DNA from: Olsenella sp. An188 | GTDB taxonomy: Bacteria > Actinomycetota > Coriobacteriia > Coriobacteriales > Atopobiaceae | Assembly (NCBI RefSeq): GCF_002160255.1 | Contig: NZ_NFKF01000005.1 | Location: forward strand, 1-64,000 | Length of the DNA stretch: 64,000 nucleotides | Direction of reading: 5' to 3' | In this document: in pieces, positions 53,697 to 62,690 of the stretch | How the letters are laid out: each line of letters starts with the position of its first letter | How positions within the stretch are numbered: the first letter of the stretch is position 1 | The notes under the pieces: generated by a model | What the model was told of the DNA's origin: nothing | The model's database searches: none | What the model saw: the letters and a program-made list of their open reading frames with translations, nothing else | Position numbers and translations under genes: made by a program

Positions 53697-54715
53697 GCGA
53701 CCGCCTCGCCCGCGGTGGACTCGCGAACGATCAGCTCCGTCTCGAGGACCATCGAGCGCGACCCCAGCTCGTATCCGGCGAGAAGGTCGATGAGAATCCT
53801 GCAGGCGGAGTAGCCCATGCGGTAGCGCGGCTGGTTGACCGTGGTGAGCGTGGGCGTGAGCATCGTGGAGAGCTCGGCGTTGTCAAAGCCCACGACCTTG
53901 AGGTCGCGCGGGATCTCTATGCCGGTGGTGTGGGCCGCGCGAACAACCGCCGCGCCAAAGGTGTCCGAGACGGCAAAGATGCCGTCGGGGACCTCGCCGG
54001 AGTCAAAGAGGTGCGTGAGCGCGGAGTAGGCGAGCGCGTAGCTGTTGTCCGGGATCTGCAGGATCCAGCCGGGAAGCACGCGCACGTCGCTTCTTGCCGT
54101 GGTGTCGAGAAACCCCTCGAGGCGCTCGCGCGAGAACTTGAACTCGTTGGAGCCCGCCACGATGGCGAGCCGCTTGCACCCGCAGGAGATGAGGTGCTCC
54201 GTCGCCCTGCTCGCCGCCAGGTGGTCGTCGATGGTGACGTAGGGCGCGTCAACGTCCGGGCGGCTCTCCGCGCACTGCACGAGCGGCACCACGGCCTCGA
54301 CCGCCTGGATGGCCCTCGCCGAGAGGGGAGAGGTGGTGATGACGCCGCTCGCGCCGCAGCGGCGCAGCATCGAGCAAAACGAGCGGGCGGTCTCGTTGGT
54401 GATGTTGTCCCAGGAGATGAGCGTGTCGTAGCCGGCGTTGTTCGCGGCCACGCGCACGCCGTGGACGATCTCGCTGTAGAAGGGGTTGTCGAGCCAGGGG
54501 AGGTTGACCACCACGAGCCCGCGGCAGTCCGGGGACCCCTCGCGATACTGATCGACCGGGCCGCCGTAGCCAAGGTTGCGGATGCTTGAGTTGATGCGTC
54601 CGAGCGTGCGGTCGTTGACGAGCTCGGGATGGTTGAGCGCGCGCGACACCGTGGCGGGGGAGACCCCGGCGCTCTCGGCGATCTGCGCGATGGTGACCCT
54701 TCTGTTGACGGCCAT
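53693..54715 (-). CDS. LacI-family transcriptional regulator
   Basis: This 340-residue protein has an N-terminal LacI helix-turn-helix (VTIAQIAESAGVSPATVSRALN), a hinge helix and a periplasmic-binding-protein-like effector domain. It is divergent from the sugar module at 55030-60961, so it most likely senses that module's substrate. The operator is probably the palindrome at 54811-54827 and perhaps the one at 54971-54985. SD GGAAGGGG precedes the ATG. Confidence 0.93.
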   Translation of the reverse strand: MAVNRRVTIAQIAESAGVSPATVSRALNHPELVNDRTLGRINSSIRNLGYGGPVDQYREGSPDCRGLVVVNLPWLDNPFYSEIVHGVRVAANNAGYDTLISWDNITNETARSFCSMLRRCGASGVITTSPLSARAIQAVEAVVPLVQCAESRPDVDAPYVTIDDHLAASRATEHLISCGCKRLAIVAGSNEFKFSRERLEGFLDTTARSDVRVLPGWILQIPDNSYALAYSALTHLFDSGEVPDGIFAVSDTFGAAVVRAAHTTGIEIPRDLKVVGFDNAELSTMLTPTLTTVNQPRYRMGYSACRILIDLLAGYELGSRSMVLETELIVRESTAGEAVA

Positions 54716-54810
54716 GGGGCCCCTTCCACGTGCTCGCGGGCGCTCCCGCCGGTCCTTCTCATCAGTATATTATGAACGGGCCGTGCTGAAGCGTTCCTAA
54801 AACAGCCTCA

Positions 54811-54827
54811 ATGAAAGAATCTTTCAT
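54811..54827. promoter_or_regulatory. LacI-type operator ATGAAAGA-A-TCTTTCAT
   Basis: A perfect 17-bp palindrome with a single central base lies between the divergent lacI and oxidoreductase genes. It has the size and position of a LacI-family operator. The whole gap (54716-55029) is AT-rich relative to the window, and it contains no gene. Confidence 0.65.
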
Positions 54828-54970
54828 AACAGCGGGTGAGCGCGAGCATACGTCGGCAAGCGGTAGCAAATGCAATTTCACCGGTAAAAACCTAACGTTC
54901 GGGGAATATCCGCGACGCGAAGAATGAAAACCTCATAGCATCGGTGCTGAAAGATATGCGGCATTACGAA

Positions 54971-54985
54971 TGAAAACTCGTTTCA
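54971..54985. promoter_or_regulatory. second operator-like palindrome TGAAA-N5-TTTCA
   Basis: TGAAAACTCGTTTCA shares the TGAAA/TTTCA arms with the operator at 54811 and lies 45 bases before the oxidoreductase start. Repression by looping between the two sites, about 160 bp apart, is possible. Confidence 0.5.
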
Positions 54986-55029
54986 GCCAGCGGGACGGGG
55001 CGCCCGGCGCCCCAGACGAGGAGGTCGCA

Positions 55030-56070
55030 ATGGTCAGGATCGGCGTCATCGGCTGCGGAAAGATCTCTCAGGTCCGCCACATCCCCGAGTACGAGGCAAA
55101 CCCCAACGCCCAGCTCGTCGGCCTCTTTGACGTGAACGTCGAGCGCGCCCGCGCCCTTGCGGCCGAGCACGGCTGCCGTGCCTACGACACCCTCGAGGAT
55201 CTTCTCGCCGACCCCAAGATCGACGCCGTGAGTGTCTGCACCTCCAACGCCACGCACGCCGAGAGCACGATCGCCGCGCTCAAGGCCGGCAAGCACGTGC
55301 TGTGCGAGAAGCCCATGGCCATCACGATCGAGGAGTGCGAGGCCATGGTCGCCGCCGCGCGCGAGGCCGGCCTCAAGCTCATGATCGACCAGAACCAGCG
55401 CTTCGCCCGCGCGCACGTCCGCGCCAAGGAGCTTCTTGACGCCGGCAAGATCGGCGACGTGCTCACCTTCCGCACCACCTTTGGCCACGGCGGCCCCGAG
55501 ACCTGGAGCGTCGACCCCGGCACCGGCTCGTGGTTCTTTGACCCCAAGCGCGCCGCGATGGGCGCGATGGCCGACCTCGGTGTTCACAAGACCGACCTCG
55601 TGCAGTGGCTCATCGGCCAGAGGGTCGTCTCCGCCACGGCCAGGGTTGCCACGCTTGACAAGCGCGACGCCGAGGGCAACCTCGTGGGCGTCGACGACAA
55701 CGCCCTGGTCATCTACACGATGGACGGCGGCGCCATGGGCACCATGACCGCGAGCTGGACCTACTACGGCCCCGAGGACAACTCCACGGTCCTCTACGGC
55801 ACCAAGGGCATCATGCGCATCTACGCCGACCCGGCCCACTCGATCGAGGTCGACCTCAAGTGCGGCGAGACCGAGTACTACGACGTCGAGGCCATCCAGA
55901 CCAACGACAACCAGACCGCCTCGGGCGTGATCGACGCGTTCGTCGACTGCCTCGAGCGCGATGTCGAGCCTGCGGTCTCCGGCGAGAGCGTGCTCGCCGC
56001 CATGCGCGCGGTCTTTGCCAGCGTGGAGTCCAGCAAGACGGGAACGACGATTCAGATCGCGCAGGACTAG
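55030..56070 (+). CDS. Gfo/Idh/MocA-family oxidoreductase
   Basis: This 346-residue NAD(P)-dependent sugar or inositol dehydrogenase has the Rossmann motif GVIGCGKISQVRHIPEY at the N terminus, CEKPMAI with the catalytic Lys near residue 96, and the C-terminal alpha/beta domain with GAMADLGVHKTDLVQWL. I start it at 55030, where the SD GAGGAGG is well placed; the frame is open from 54970 but that stretch overlaps the operator-like palindrome. It is the first gene of the LacI-controlled module. Confidence 0.9.
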   Translation: MVRIGVIGCGKISQVRHIPEYEANPNAQLVGLFDVNVERARALAAEHGCRAYDTLEDLLADPKIDAVSVCTSNATHAESTIAALKAGKHVLCEKPMAITIEECEAMVAAAREAGLKLMIDQNQRFARAHVRAKELLDAGKIGDVLTFRTTFGHGGPETWSVDPGTGSWFFDPKRAAMGAMADLGVHKTDLVQWLIGQRVVSATARVATLDKRDAEGNLVGVDDNALVIYTMDGGAMGTMTASWTYYGPEDNSTVLYGTKGIMRIYADPAHSIEVDLKCGETEYYDVEAIQTNDNQTASGVIDAFVDCLERDVEPAVSGESVLAAMRAVFASVESSKTGTTIQIAQD

Positions 56071-56103
56071 GCCCTGCCGCCGCAAGAGACAAGGAGCAAG
56101 ACC

Positions 56104-57024
56104 ATGAAGATGGGATTCATCACGTCGCTGTTCGACGGCTGGACCTACGAGGAGATGATCGACGAGGTCGCCCGCATGGGCATCGAGTGCGTCGAGGTCG
56201 CGTCCTGGCCCAAGGGCAAGGCCGAGCGCAAGTACGCCGGCGTGACCCACATCGAGGCCGAGCGCGTGCTCGAGGACGACGCCTACGCCCGTCACCTGCT
56301 CGACTACGCTGCCGAGAAGAACGTGCGCATCTGCGCCATCGCCTACTACCCCAACAACCTCGACCCTGACCTCGAGCGCCGTCGCGCCTTCAACGACCAT
56401 CTCGTCGCCTGCATCCACGCAGCTGCCAAGCTCGGCGTCCCCAAGGTGACGACCTTCATCGGCCGCGTGACAAACAAGACCTTCGAGGAGAACCTCGAGA
56501 TCGCCCGCGAGGTCTGGACGCCCATCCTCAAGGTCGCCGAGGACGAGGGCATCCTCGTCTGCATCGAGAACTGCCCGATGCTCTTTGACGCCTCCAACTG
56601 GCCCGGCGGACAGAACATCATGACCACGCCCGCCAACTGGGAGCGCGTCTTCGAGGTGCTGCCGAGCAAGAACCTCGGCCTCGCCCTCGACCCGAGCCAC
56701 TTTGTCTGGCAGATGATCGACTGCTCGGCTGCCATCCGCGAGTTTGCCGACAAGATTTTCCACGTGCACTTCAAGGACATCAAGCTCAAGCGCGAGGAGC
56801 TGGCCCGCCGCGGCATCATGGCCTACCCGCTCGACATCATGGACCCCAAGATCCCGGGATACGGTGACGTCGACTGGTCCGAGTTTGTCTCGCAGCTCTC
56901 GATGGTGGGCTACGACGGCGACTGCTGCCTCGAGATCGAGGACCGCTTCTTCGAGGGCAGCCGCGAGCGCCTGGTCCAGAGCGTCGAGCTCGCCAAGCGC
57001 TACATGGACCAGTTTGTGATCTAG
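56104..57024 (+). CDS. sugar phosphate isomerase/epimerase (AP-endonuclease 2 fold)
   Basis: This 306-residue TIM-barrel protein has metal-binding motifs VCIENCPM, LALDPSHFVWQM, HVHFKDIK and CLEIEDRF. Such enzymes (IolE, IolI, tagatose epimerase types) usually act with a Gfo/Idh dehydrogenase on inositols or rare sugars. Directly upstream is such a dehydrogenase, downstream the importer, so the three likely handle one substrate. The substrate cannot be told from the sequence. Confidence 0.88.
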   Translation: MKMGFITSLFDGWTYEEMIDEVARMGIECVEVASWPKGKAERKYAGVTHIEAERVLEDDAYARHLLDYAAEKNVRICAIAYYPNNLDPDLERRRAFNDHLVACIHAAAKLGVPKVTTFIGRVTNKTFEENLEIAREVWTPILKVAEDEGILVCIENCPMLFDASNWPGGQNIMTTPANWERVFEVLPSKNLGLALDPSHFVWQMIDCSAAIREFADKIFHVHFKDIKLKREELARRGIMAYPLDIMDPKIPGYGDVDWSEFVSQLSMVGYDGDCCLEIEDRFFEGSRERLVQSVELAKRYMDQFVI

Positions 57025-57129
57025 CAAGAGCGGGCGCCTGCGCGCCAGGAGAGAGGGAACGTCCCGCCCTAACAGGGGATGGGCGGGTACCGATAGGGAA
57101 GCTATTGGGAACAAGAGGAAGGAACAGCT

Positions 57130-58236
57130 ATGTCCAACATTTCGCGTCGCACGTTCCTGGCAGGCTCGAGTGCCTCGCTGCTCGCGGTCTTTCTGGGCGG
57201 CTGCACCGGCTCCAACGAGCCCGCGGCCGAGGGTGAGGGCACCGAGGCCGCTGCCGGCGGCCACATCTACGTGCTGACCGCTTCGCCCGACCACGGCTGG
57301 ACCGGCCAGGTCGGCGTGTTTGCCCAGGAGAAGGTCGACGAGGTCAACGAGGCTGGCGTCTACACCGCCGAGCTTCAGACCGCCGGTGCTGCCGCCGACC
57401 AGATTGCCCAGGTCGAGGACATCCTCGCCGGCGACCTCTCCGGCGTCGCGGGCATCGTCATCCAGCCGCTCGACGACACCGTCCAGTCCGCCATCCAGCA
57501 GATCGTCGACGCCGGCGTTGCCTACGTCGCGTTCGACCGCATCATCGAGGCCGTCCAGGACTCCGCCGTCGCCAACGTCAAGGGCGACAACTCCGGCATC
57601 GGCGCCGGCTCCGCCGCCTACTTCGTCGAGAACGGCATGAAGCCGGGCGACGCCGTCTACATCTACCAGGGCGACACCTCCTCCGTCACCACCCTGCGCG
57701 ACAACGGCTTCACCGACTACCTGCTCGGCAACCTCGAGTTTGACGGCGCCACCGTCCCCGAGGACGCCAAGTGGACCCAGGAGCAGATCGACTCCGCCAT
57801 CACAAAGTCCGGTGCCATGAACTGGAGCCGCTCCGACACCAAGGCCGCCTTCGAGGCCCTTCTCGGTGACGAGGCCAACGCCTCCATCAAGTGGTGGTAC
57901 GCCGAGGACGACGAGCTTGCCATGGGCATCCTCGAGGCCCTCAACGGCGGTGGCATCTCCGACTCCGCCAAGGAGGCCTTCTACGCCACCAAGCCCTTCA
58001 TCACCGGCTGCGGCGGCCTGCAGGAGTACTACGACGTCATCTCCGGCGAGTCCTACACCGACATCACCGCCAACCTCGGTGGCGTCATGTCCACCACCTA
58101 CTCGCCGTCCATGATCCAGACCGCCATTCAGGACATGGTCGATCACCTCGACGGCAAGGAGGTCCCGCAGGACCACGTCATCGCCTGCGAGAACGTCACT
58201 GCCGAGAACGTCGCCGACTACGTCGGCTTCGAGTAG
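57130..58236 (+). CDS. sugar ABC transporter substrate-binding lipoprotein (CUT2 type)
   Basis: This 368-residue extracellular binding protein has an N terminus combining a twin-arginine motif (SRRTFL, residues 5-10) with a lipobox ending at Cys25 (FLGGC), so it is a Tat-exported lipoprotein. The mature part has the Peripla_BP_4 fold (IVIQPLDDTVQSAIQQIVDA, YVAFDRI). Codon use is extremely biased, fitting high expression. SD AGAGGAAGG precedes the ATG. Two stable hairpins follow its stop before the ATPase gene. Confidence 0.92.
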   Translation: MSNISRRTFLAGSSASLLAVFLGGCTGSNEPAAEGEGTEAAAGGHIYVLTASPDHGWTGQVGVFAQEKVDEVNEAGVYTAELQTAGAAADQIAQVEDILAGDLSGVAGIVIQPLDDTVQSAIQQIVDAGVAYVAFDRIIEAVQDSAVANVKGDNSGIGAGSAAYFVENGMKPGDAVYIYQGDTSSVTTLRDNGFTDYLLGNLEFDGATVPEDAKWTQEQIDSAITKSGAMNWSRSDTKAAFEALLGDEANASIKWWYAEDDELAMGILEALNGGGISDSAKEAFYATKPFITGCGGLQEYYDVISGESYTDITANLGGVMSTTYSPSMIQTAIQDMVDHLDGKEVPQDHVIACENVTAENVADYVGFE

Positions 58237-58245
58237 GCCTTTCCC

Positions 58246-58280
58246 GGCGTCCGCCCGCGGTCCCCGTGCGGGCGGACGCC
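58246..58280 (+). terminator. first hairpin between binding-protein and ATPase genes
   Basis: GGCGTCCGCCCGC (58246-58258) and GCGGGCGGACGCC (58268-58280) form a perfect 13-bp stem. It probably protects the binding-protein mRNA from 3' decay or partly ends transcription, giving more binding protein than ATPase. Confidence 0.6.
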
Positions 58281-58285
58281 CCTTG

Positions 58286-58324
58286 TGTGCGCTCGCCAGG
58301 TCTGCCGCACCTGGCGAGCGCACA
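58286..58324 (+). terminator. second hairpin between binding-protein and ATPase genes
   Basis: TGTGCGCTCGCCAGGT (58286-58301) and its exact complement (58309-58324) form a 16-bp stem with a 7-nt loop, directly behind the first hairpin and 63 bases before the ATPase start. No T run follows, so readthrough is expected. Confidence 0.65.
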
Positions 58325-58387
58325 TGCCTTTGGCGGGCGACGTCCCGCCCCTTGAAAGTCACACCGCCGCGTCAAGAAAGGATCGCC

Positions 58388-59899
58388 ATGGATCTTCTCA
58401 CCATGAGCGGCATCAGCAAGGCGTTCAGCGGCGTTCCCGTTTTGAGAGGCGTCGACCTGCGCGTAGGGCGCGGCGAGGTCCACGCCCTTCTCGGCGAGAA
58501 CGGCGCCGGCAAGTCCACGCTCATGAACATCCTCACCGGGTCGTACACCGCTGACGCCGGCACCGTCACCTTTGACGGCGTCGACATCACGGGCGCGTCG
58601 ATCAAGGCGGTCGAGAAGGCCGGCATCGCCTTTGTTCACCAGGAGCTCAACCTCTTCAACGACCTTCTCGCCTACGAGAACATCTTCTTGGGCCAGGAGG
58701 AGACGGGTCCCGTCTTCTCGCTCAAGAAGAAGAGCATGATCGCCAAGGCGCGCGAGCTCTTTGAGCGCCTGGGCGTGGACATCGACCCCACCGCGCTCGT
58801 TGCGGACCTCAAGCAGAGCCAAAAGCAGCTCCTTGAGATCAGCCGCGCGCTCTTCTTCAACGCCAAGCTGCTCATCCTCGACGAGCCCACCACGGCGCTC
58901 AACACCGCCGAGGTGGAGCACCTCTTTGAGATCGTGCGCAACCTGCGCGACCAGGGGACGTCGTTCATCTTCATCTCGCACAAGATGCCCGAGATCTTTG
59001 AGCTCTGCGACACCTACACGGTGCTGCGCAACGGCTCCTTCGTGGGTCAGGGCCGCATCGCCGAAACCACGCCGCGCGAGGTCACGGGCCTGATGGTGGG
59101 CGCCACGATCTCCGAGCGCGGAGCCTGGGAGCCGCGTGAGACGGGCGAGGTCGTGCTCTCGCTCGACCACTACAGCGGGCCCGGCTTTGACGACGTCTCC
59201 CTCGAGGTGCGCCGCGGCCAGGTCATTGGCCTCACGGGCCTCATGGGCTGCGGCAGCACCGAGCTCATGCAGTGCCTCTTTGGCATCACGCACGCCACGG
59301 GAGGCACGGCCGAGGTGCTCGGCAAGAGGCTTCATGGCGGCTCGATCCACGAGGCCATGAAGGCGGGCGTTGCCATGCTGCCCTCCGACCGCAAGGAGAA
59401 CTCCGTCGTGCCGGACATGTCCCTTCTCGAGAACATGTACCTCTCCGAGCACGTGCTCTCCGCGAGGAGCTTTGCGATCAGCAAGAGCAAGGAAGAGGAG
59501 CGCTTCGACCACTACAAGAAGCTGCTGAGCATCAAGGCAAACTCGAGCGCCGACAGCGTGCTGTCCCTTTCTGGCGGCAACCAGCAGAAGGTCTTCATGG
59601 CGCGCTGGCTCAACACCGATGCCGAGCTGCTGCTCTTTGACAACCCTACGCAGGGCATCGACGTGGGCGCCAAGGCGGAGATCTACCACCTGATCCTCGA
59701 GCTTGCGCGCGGGGGCAAGACCGTGATCATCAACACGCTCGAGATTCCGGAGCTGCGCGAGGTCGCCGACGTGTGCTACGTGCTCTACGAGGGCCGCGTC
59801 GTCAAGCGCCTGGACCACGACCAGATCGACGAGCAGACGGTCATGCTCTACTCCACGAACTCCGTGAGCGACGACGTTTCTCCTGAGACGAATGAGTGA
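58388..59899 (+). CDS. sugar ABC transporter ATP-binding protein (RbsA type, two domains)
   Basis: This 503-residue tandem ATPase powers the CUT2 importer. Domain 1 has Walker A GENGAGKSTL near residue 39, a degenerate signature (LKQSQKQLLEIS) and Walker B LLILDEPTTAL. Domain 2 has the usual weak Walker A (TGLMGCGSTELM), a good signature LSGGNQQKVFMARW and Walker B LLLFDNPTQGID, where the expected catalytic Glu is Asn. The ATG at 58388 has SD AAAGGA. The permease gene follows after 12 bases. Confidence 0.93.
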   Translation: MDLLTMSGISKAFSGVPVLRGVDLRVGRGEVHALLGENGAGKSTLMNILTGSYTADAGTVTFDGVDITGASIKAVEKAGIAFVHQELNLFNDLLAYENIFLGQEETGPVFSLKKKSMIAKARELFERLGVDIDPTALVADLKQSQKQLLEISRALFFNAKLLILDEPTTALNTAEVEHLFEIVRNLRDQGTSFIFISHKMPEIFELCDTYTVLRNGSFVGQGRIAETTPREVTGLMVGATISERGAWEPRETGEVVLSLDHYSGPGFDDVSLEVRRGQVIGLTGLMGCGSTELMQCLFGITHATGGTAEVLGKRLHGGSIHEAMKAGVAMLPSDRKENSVVPDMSLLENMYLSEHVLSARSFAISKSKEEERFDHYKKLLSIKANSSADSVLSLSGGNQQKVFMARWLNTDAELLLFDNPTQGIDVGAKAEIYHLILELARGGKTVIINTLEIPELREVADVCYVLYEGRVVKRLDHDQIDEQTVMLYSTNSVSDDVSPETNE

Positions 59900-59911
59900 G
59901 GTGCATCCATA

Positions 59912-60961
59912 GTGAACGAGAACTCGACAACTAAGCCGGCGGGCCTGGCGAGCGCGCTTGGCATCGTGAAGCGCTACAGCTTCGTGCTGGTGTTTCTCGC
60001 CATCCTGGTCGTGTACGCGATTGCCAACGGCGGCCTCACGCTGAACGCCGCCATGAACGTCCTGCGCCACAGCGCCGTCATCGGCACGATTGCCATTGGC
60101 ATGGGCATCGTGTGCCTCACCGGCGAGATCGACCTCTCCGTGGGCTCGATGCTCGCGCTCGTGGCGGGCTTCTCCGTCGTGGTGTTCAACATGACGGGCT
60201 CGATTCCGCTGACGCTGCTGTTCGCGCTCGTGTTCGGCGCGCTGTGCGGACTTGTCAACGGCTTTCTGGTGGGCGTCGTGCAGATGCCGGCCTTCATCGT
60301 GACGCTCGCGACGATGCTCATCTACCGCTCCGTTGCGCAGTACGCCTGCCAGCACCTGCCCGGCGAGCTCATCGGCAACGGCAGCTCGGTGTACCGCATG
60401 TCCAACGAGATCGCGTCCTATGACGCGCTCTACACCTTTGGCAACGCGCGCGTGGCGGGCGTGCCGATCGTGGGCATCGTGATGGTGCTCATGGTGGTGG
60501 TCTTTGTTTACCTGTGCTCGTCCACCAAGTTTGGCAAGAAGATCTACGCCGTGGGCTCCAACGCCAAGGCCGCCCACCTCGCGGGTATCTCCGTGCCGCT
60601 CATGAAGACCCTCGTCTTCACCATCGCCGGCGCGCTCGTTGGCCTCTCCGCCTTTGTGTGGGTGGCGATGAACGCCTCCGCCGACCCGGCGACCACGGGC
60701 ACGAGCTACGAGATGTACGCCATCGCCTCGGTGGTGCTCGGCGGCATCAGCATGAGCGGCGGACGCGGCCGCATGATCGGTGTGCTGTTTGGCGCGATGT
60801 CCTATGACGTCATCGACAAGATCATCATCGCGCTCAAGATGGACGCGCTCATCCAGGACACCATCAAGGGCATCATCCTCATCATCGTCATCATGATTCA
60901 GGTGGCAGGTCCCCAGCTCAAGGAGTTCTTTGGCCGCCACAAGGGGTCCGGGGCAAAGTAG
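59912..60961 (+). CDS. sugar ABC transporter permease (RbsC type)
   Basis: This 349-residue membrane protein has about nine to ten helices and CUT2 permease features: GMGIVCLTGEIDLSVGSMLA, GALCGLVNGFLVG, MPAFIVTLATM, YAVGSNAKAAHLAGI and SVVLGGISMSGGRG. It forms the channel as a homodimer with the upstream ATPase. The start is a GTG behind GAGGTG. The operon ends here, with a weak hairpin at 61037-61065. Confidence 0.93.
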   Translation: MNENSTTKPAGLASALGIVKRYSFVLVFLAILVVYAIANGGLTLNAAMNVLRHSAVIGTIAIGMGIVCLTGEIDLSVGSMLALVAGFSVVVFNMTGSIPLTLLFALVFGALCGLVNGFLVGVVQMPAFIVTLATMLIYRSVAQYACQHLPGELIGNGSSVYRMSNEIASYDALYTFGNARVAGVPIVGIVMVLMVVVFVYLCSSTKFGKKIYAVGSNAKAAHLAGISVPLMKTLVFTIAGALVGLSAFVWVAMNASADPATTGTSYEMYAIASVVLGGISMSGGRGRMIGVLFGAMSYDVIDKIIIALKMDALIQDTIKGIILIIVIMIQVAGPQLKEFFGRHKGSGAK

Positions 60962-61266
60962 CCTCGCGTGATTCCCATGTGCTCCGCGGGCTGCTTCAAG
61001 AGCTCGAAGCGCGGACCGATGTCTCCTTCCTCCCGCCCCTCCCTTGGCTTTGCCGGGGGAGGGGTGCCCTTTGACTGATCGTCTCGCCTCGCCTCCCCAC
61101 CGCCTGCAGCCCGCCGCGCGCCGTGCGCGGGCGAATGCGAGGGACTTTGTGGGGAATGGCCTTTGACCCGTTACGCTCGGCCGGTGCGGGTAGGATAAGA
61201 GGGCTTTGTCGCATGCCCGACGGAATGGTAACGGCCGTCGGGGAAACCGCCTAAGGAGTGACCCAC
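60962..61266. other. gap between the permease gene and metK
   Basis: This 305-bp gap holds a GC-rich hairpin at 61037-61065 (CCCCTCCC with GGGAGGGG) that may end the sugar operon, a possible promoter (TTGACC at 61164; TAGGAT at 61192, spacing too long for certainty) and the metK leader hairpin. No gene is visible. Confidence 0.5.
61216..61242 (+). promoter_or_regulatory. metK leader hairpin
   Basis: CCCGACGG (61216-61223) and CCGTCGGG (61235-61242) form a perfect 8-bp stem with an 11-nt loop, 10 bases ahead of the metK SD (AAGGAG at 61253). It may control translation. I cannot match it to a known SAM riboswitch class. Confidence 0.4.
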
Positions 61267-62553
61267 ATGCAAGACACCTCTCGTTCCACCAACGCTGCGC
61301 CTCGCAGCTACCTCTTCACCTCGGAGAGCGTGACCGAGGGGCACCCGGACAAGATCTGCGACCAGGTCTCCGACGCCATCCTGGACGCGCTCCTGACAAA
61401 GGAGGCGCAGCTCCAGGCCGAGGGCTACATCGCGCCCAACGGCACCCCCGCCAACGTCGACAACGTGCGCTGCGCCTGCGAGACCTTTGTGACCACGGGA
61501 ACCGTCGTCGTTGCCGGCGAGGTCCGCACCGAGGCCTACCTCGACGTCCAAAGCATCGCCCGCAACGTCATCCGCCGCATTGGCTACGACCGCGCCAAGT
61601 ACGGCTTTGACGCCGAGACCTGCGGCGTCATCAACATGATCCACGAACAGAGCCCCGACATCGCGCAGGGCGTCGACGAGTCCTTTGACGCCCAGGCCGG
61701 CCGCACGACCGACCCGCTCGACCTCATTGGTGCGGGCGACCAGGGCATGATGTTTGGCTACGCCACCGACGAGACCGACGTCTACATGCCCATGCCGCAC
61801 TACCTGGCCTCCCGCATGGCCGAGCGCCTGGCTGCCGTGCGCAAGGACGGCACGGTGCCCTACCTTCGCCCGGACGGCAAGACCCAGGTGACCGTCCGCT
61901 ACGAGGACGACCGTCCCGTCGAGGTCACGGCCATCGTGGTCTCCACCCAGCACGACGCTGCCATCGCCAGCATGGACACCGTGCGCGAGGACATGGTCGA
62001 GCACGTGATCGCCCCGGTCCTGGACGCCGTGGGCATCGCCTGGGACAACGCCGTCATCTACGTGAACCCCACCGGTCGCTTTGTTGTGGGCGGCCCCATG
62101 GGCGACACCGGCCTCACCGGCCGCAAGATCATCGTGGACACCTACGGCGGCATGGGTCGCCACGGGGGCGGCTGCTTCTCCGGCAAGGACTGCACCAAGG
62201 TTGACCGCTCGGCTGCCTACGCCGCGCGCTGGGTTGCCAAGAACGTGGTGGCCGCCGGCCTTGCGCACCGCTGCGAGATCGAGCTTGCCTACGCCATCGG
62301 CGTGTCCCACCCGCTCTCCATCATGGTGGACACCTTCGGCACAGGCGCGGTGGAGGACGAGAAGATCAAGAAGGCCGTCGAGCAGGTCTTTGACCTGCGC
62401 CCGGGTGCCATCATCCGTGACCTGGACCTGCGTCGCCCCATCTACGAGAAGACCGCCGCGTACGGCCACTTCGGCCGCGAGCTCCCCGAGTTCACCTGGG
62501 AGCGCACGGACCGCGTGGAGGAGCTCCGCGCGGCTGTGGAGGAGCTGGGCTAG
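61267..62553 (+). CDS. metK: S-adenosylmethionine synthetase
   Basis: It makes SAM from methionine and ATP. The 428 residues show all family motifs: [19 protein letters not shown] near residue 15, [12 protein letters not shown], the phosphate loop [18 protein letters not shown] and [18 protein letters not shown]. The ATG at 61267 is spaced correctly from AAGGAG; a GTG at 61258 lies within that SD. A strong terminator follows. The SAM supports, among others, the radical SAM protein at 32767. Confidence 0.97.
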   Translation: MQDTSRSTNAAPRSYLFTSESVTEGHPDKICDQVSDAILDALLTKEAQLQAEGYIAPNGTPANVDNVRCACETFVTTGTVVVAGEVRTEAYLDVQSIARNVIRRIGYDRAKYGFDAETCGVINMIHEQSPDIAQGVDESFDAQAGRTTDPLDLIGAGDQGMMFGYATDETDVYMPMPHYLASRMAERLAAVRKDGTVPYLRPDGKTQVTVRYEDDRPVEVTAIVVSTQHDAAIASMDTVREDMVEHVIAPVLDAVGIAWDNAVIYVNPTGRFVVGGPMGDTGLTGRKIIVDTYGGMGRHGGGCFSGKDCTKVDRSAAYAARWVAKNVVAAGLAHRCEIELAYAIGVSHPLSIMVDTFGTGAVEDEKIKKAVEQVFDLRPGAIIRDLDLRRPIYEKTAAYGHFGRELPEFTWERTDRVEELRAAVEELG

Positions 62554-62590
62554 GCCTTCACGCCCCGCAGAGCGCGGGACAATAAACAAG

Positions 62591-62638
62591 AGGGGCCGAG
62601 AAGAACCTGCGTGCGCGGGTTCTTCTCGGCCCCTTTTT
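62591..62638 (+). terminator. Rho-independent terminator of metK
   Basis: AGGGGCCGAGAAGAACC (62591-62607) and its exact complement (62618-62634) form a 17-bp stem followed by TTTTT. Each arm contains GCCGAGAAGAAC, one base off the GGCGAGAAG word that is so frequent in the window. Confidence 0.92.
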
Positions 62639-62690
62639 GTGTGGCGTCGCGCCGTGACCAGACAATCGAAGCAAACGAGGAGGAGCCCCG

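Noticed and set aside
54964-58362. A 1132-codon open frame on the minus strand, opposite the sugar module
   Set aside because: It is a mirror of GC-rich coding on the plus strand, where four genes have family motifs and ribosome binding sites. The minus frame is rich in Val/Gly/Asp/His/Leu without motifs.
58196-60940. A 914-codon open frame on the minus strand opposite the ABC importer genes
   Set aside because: Same reason: the plus strand encodes a clear ATPase and permease; the minus product is an Asp/His/Val-rich shadow.
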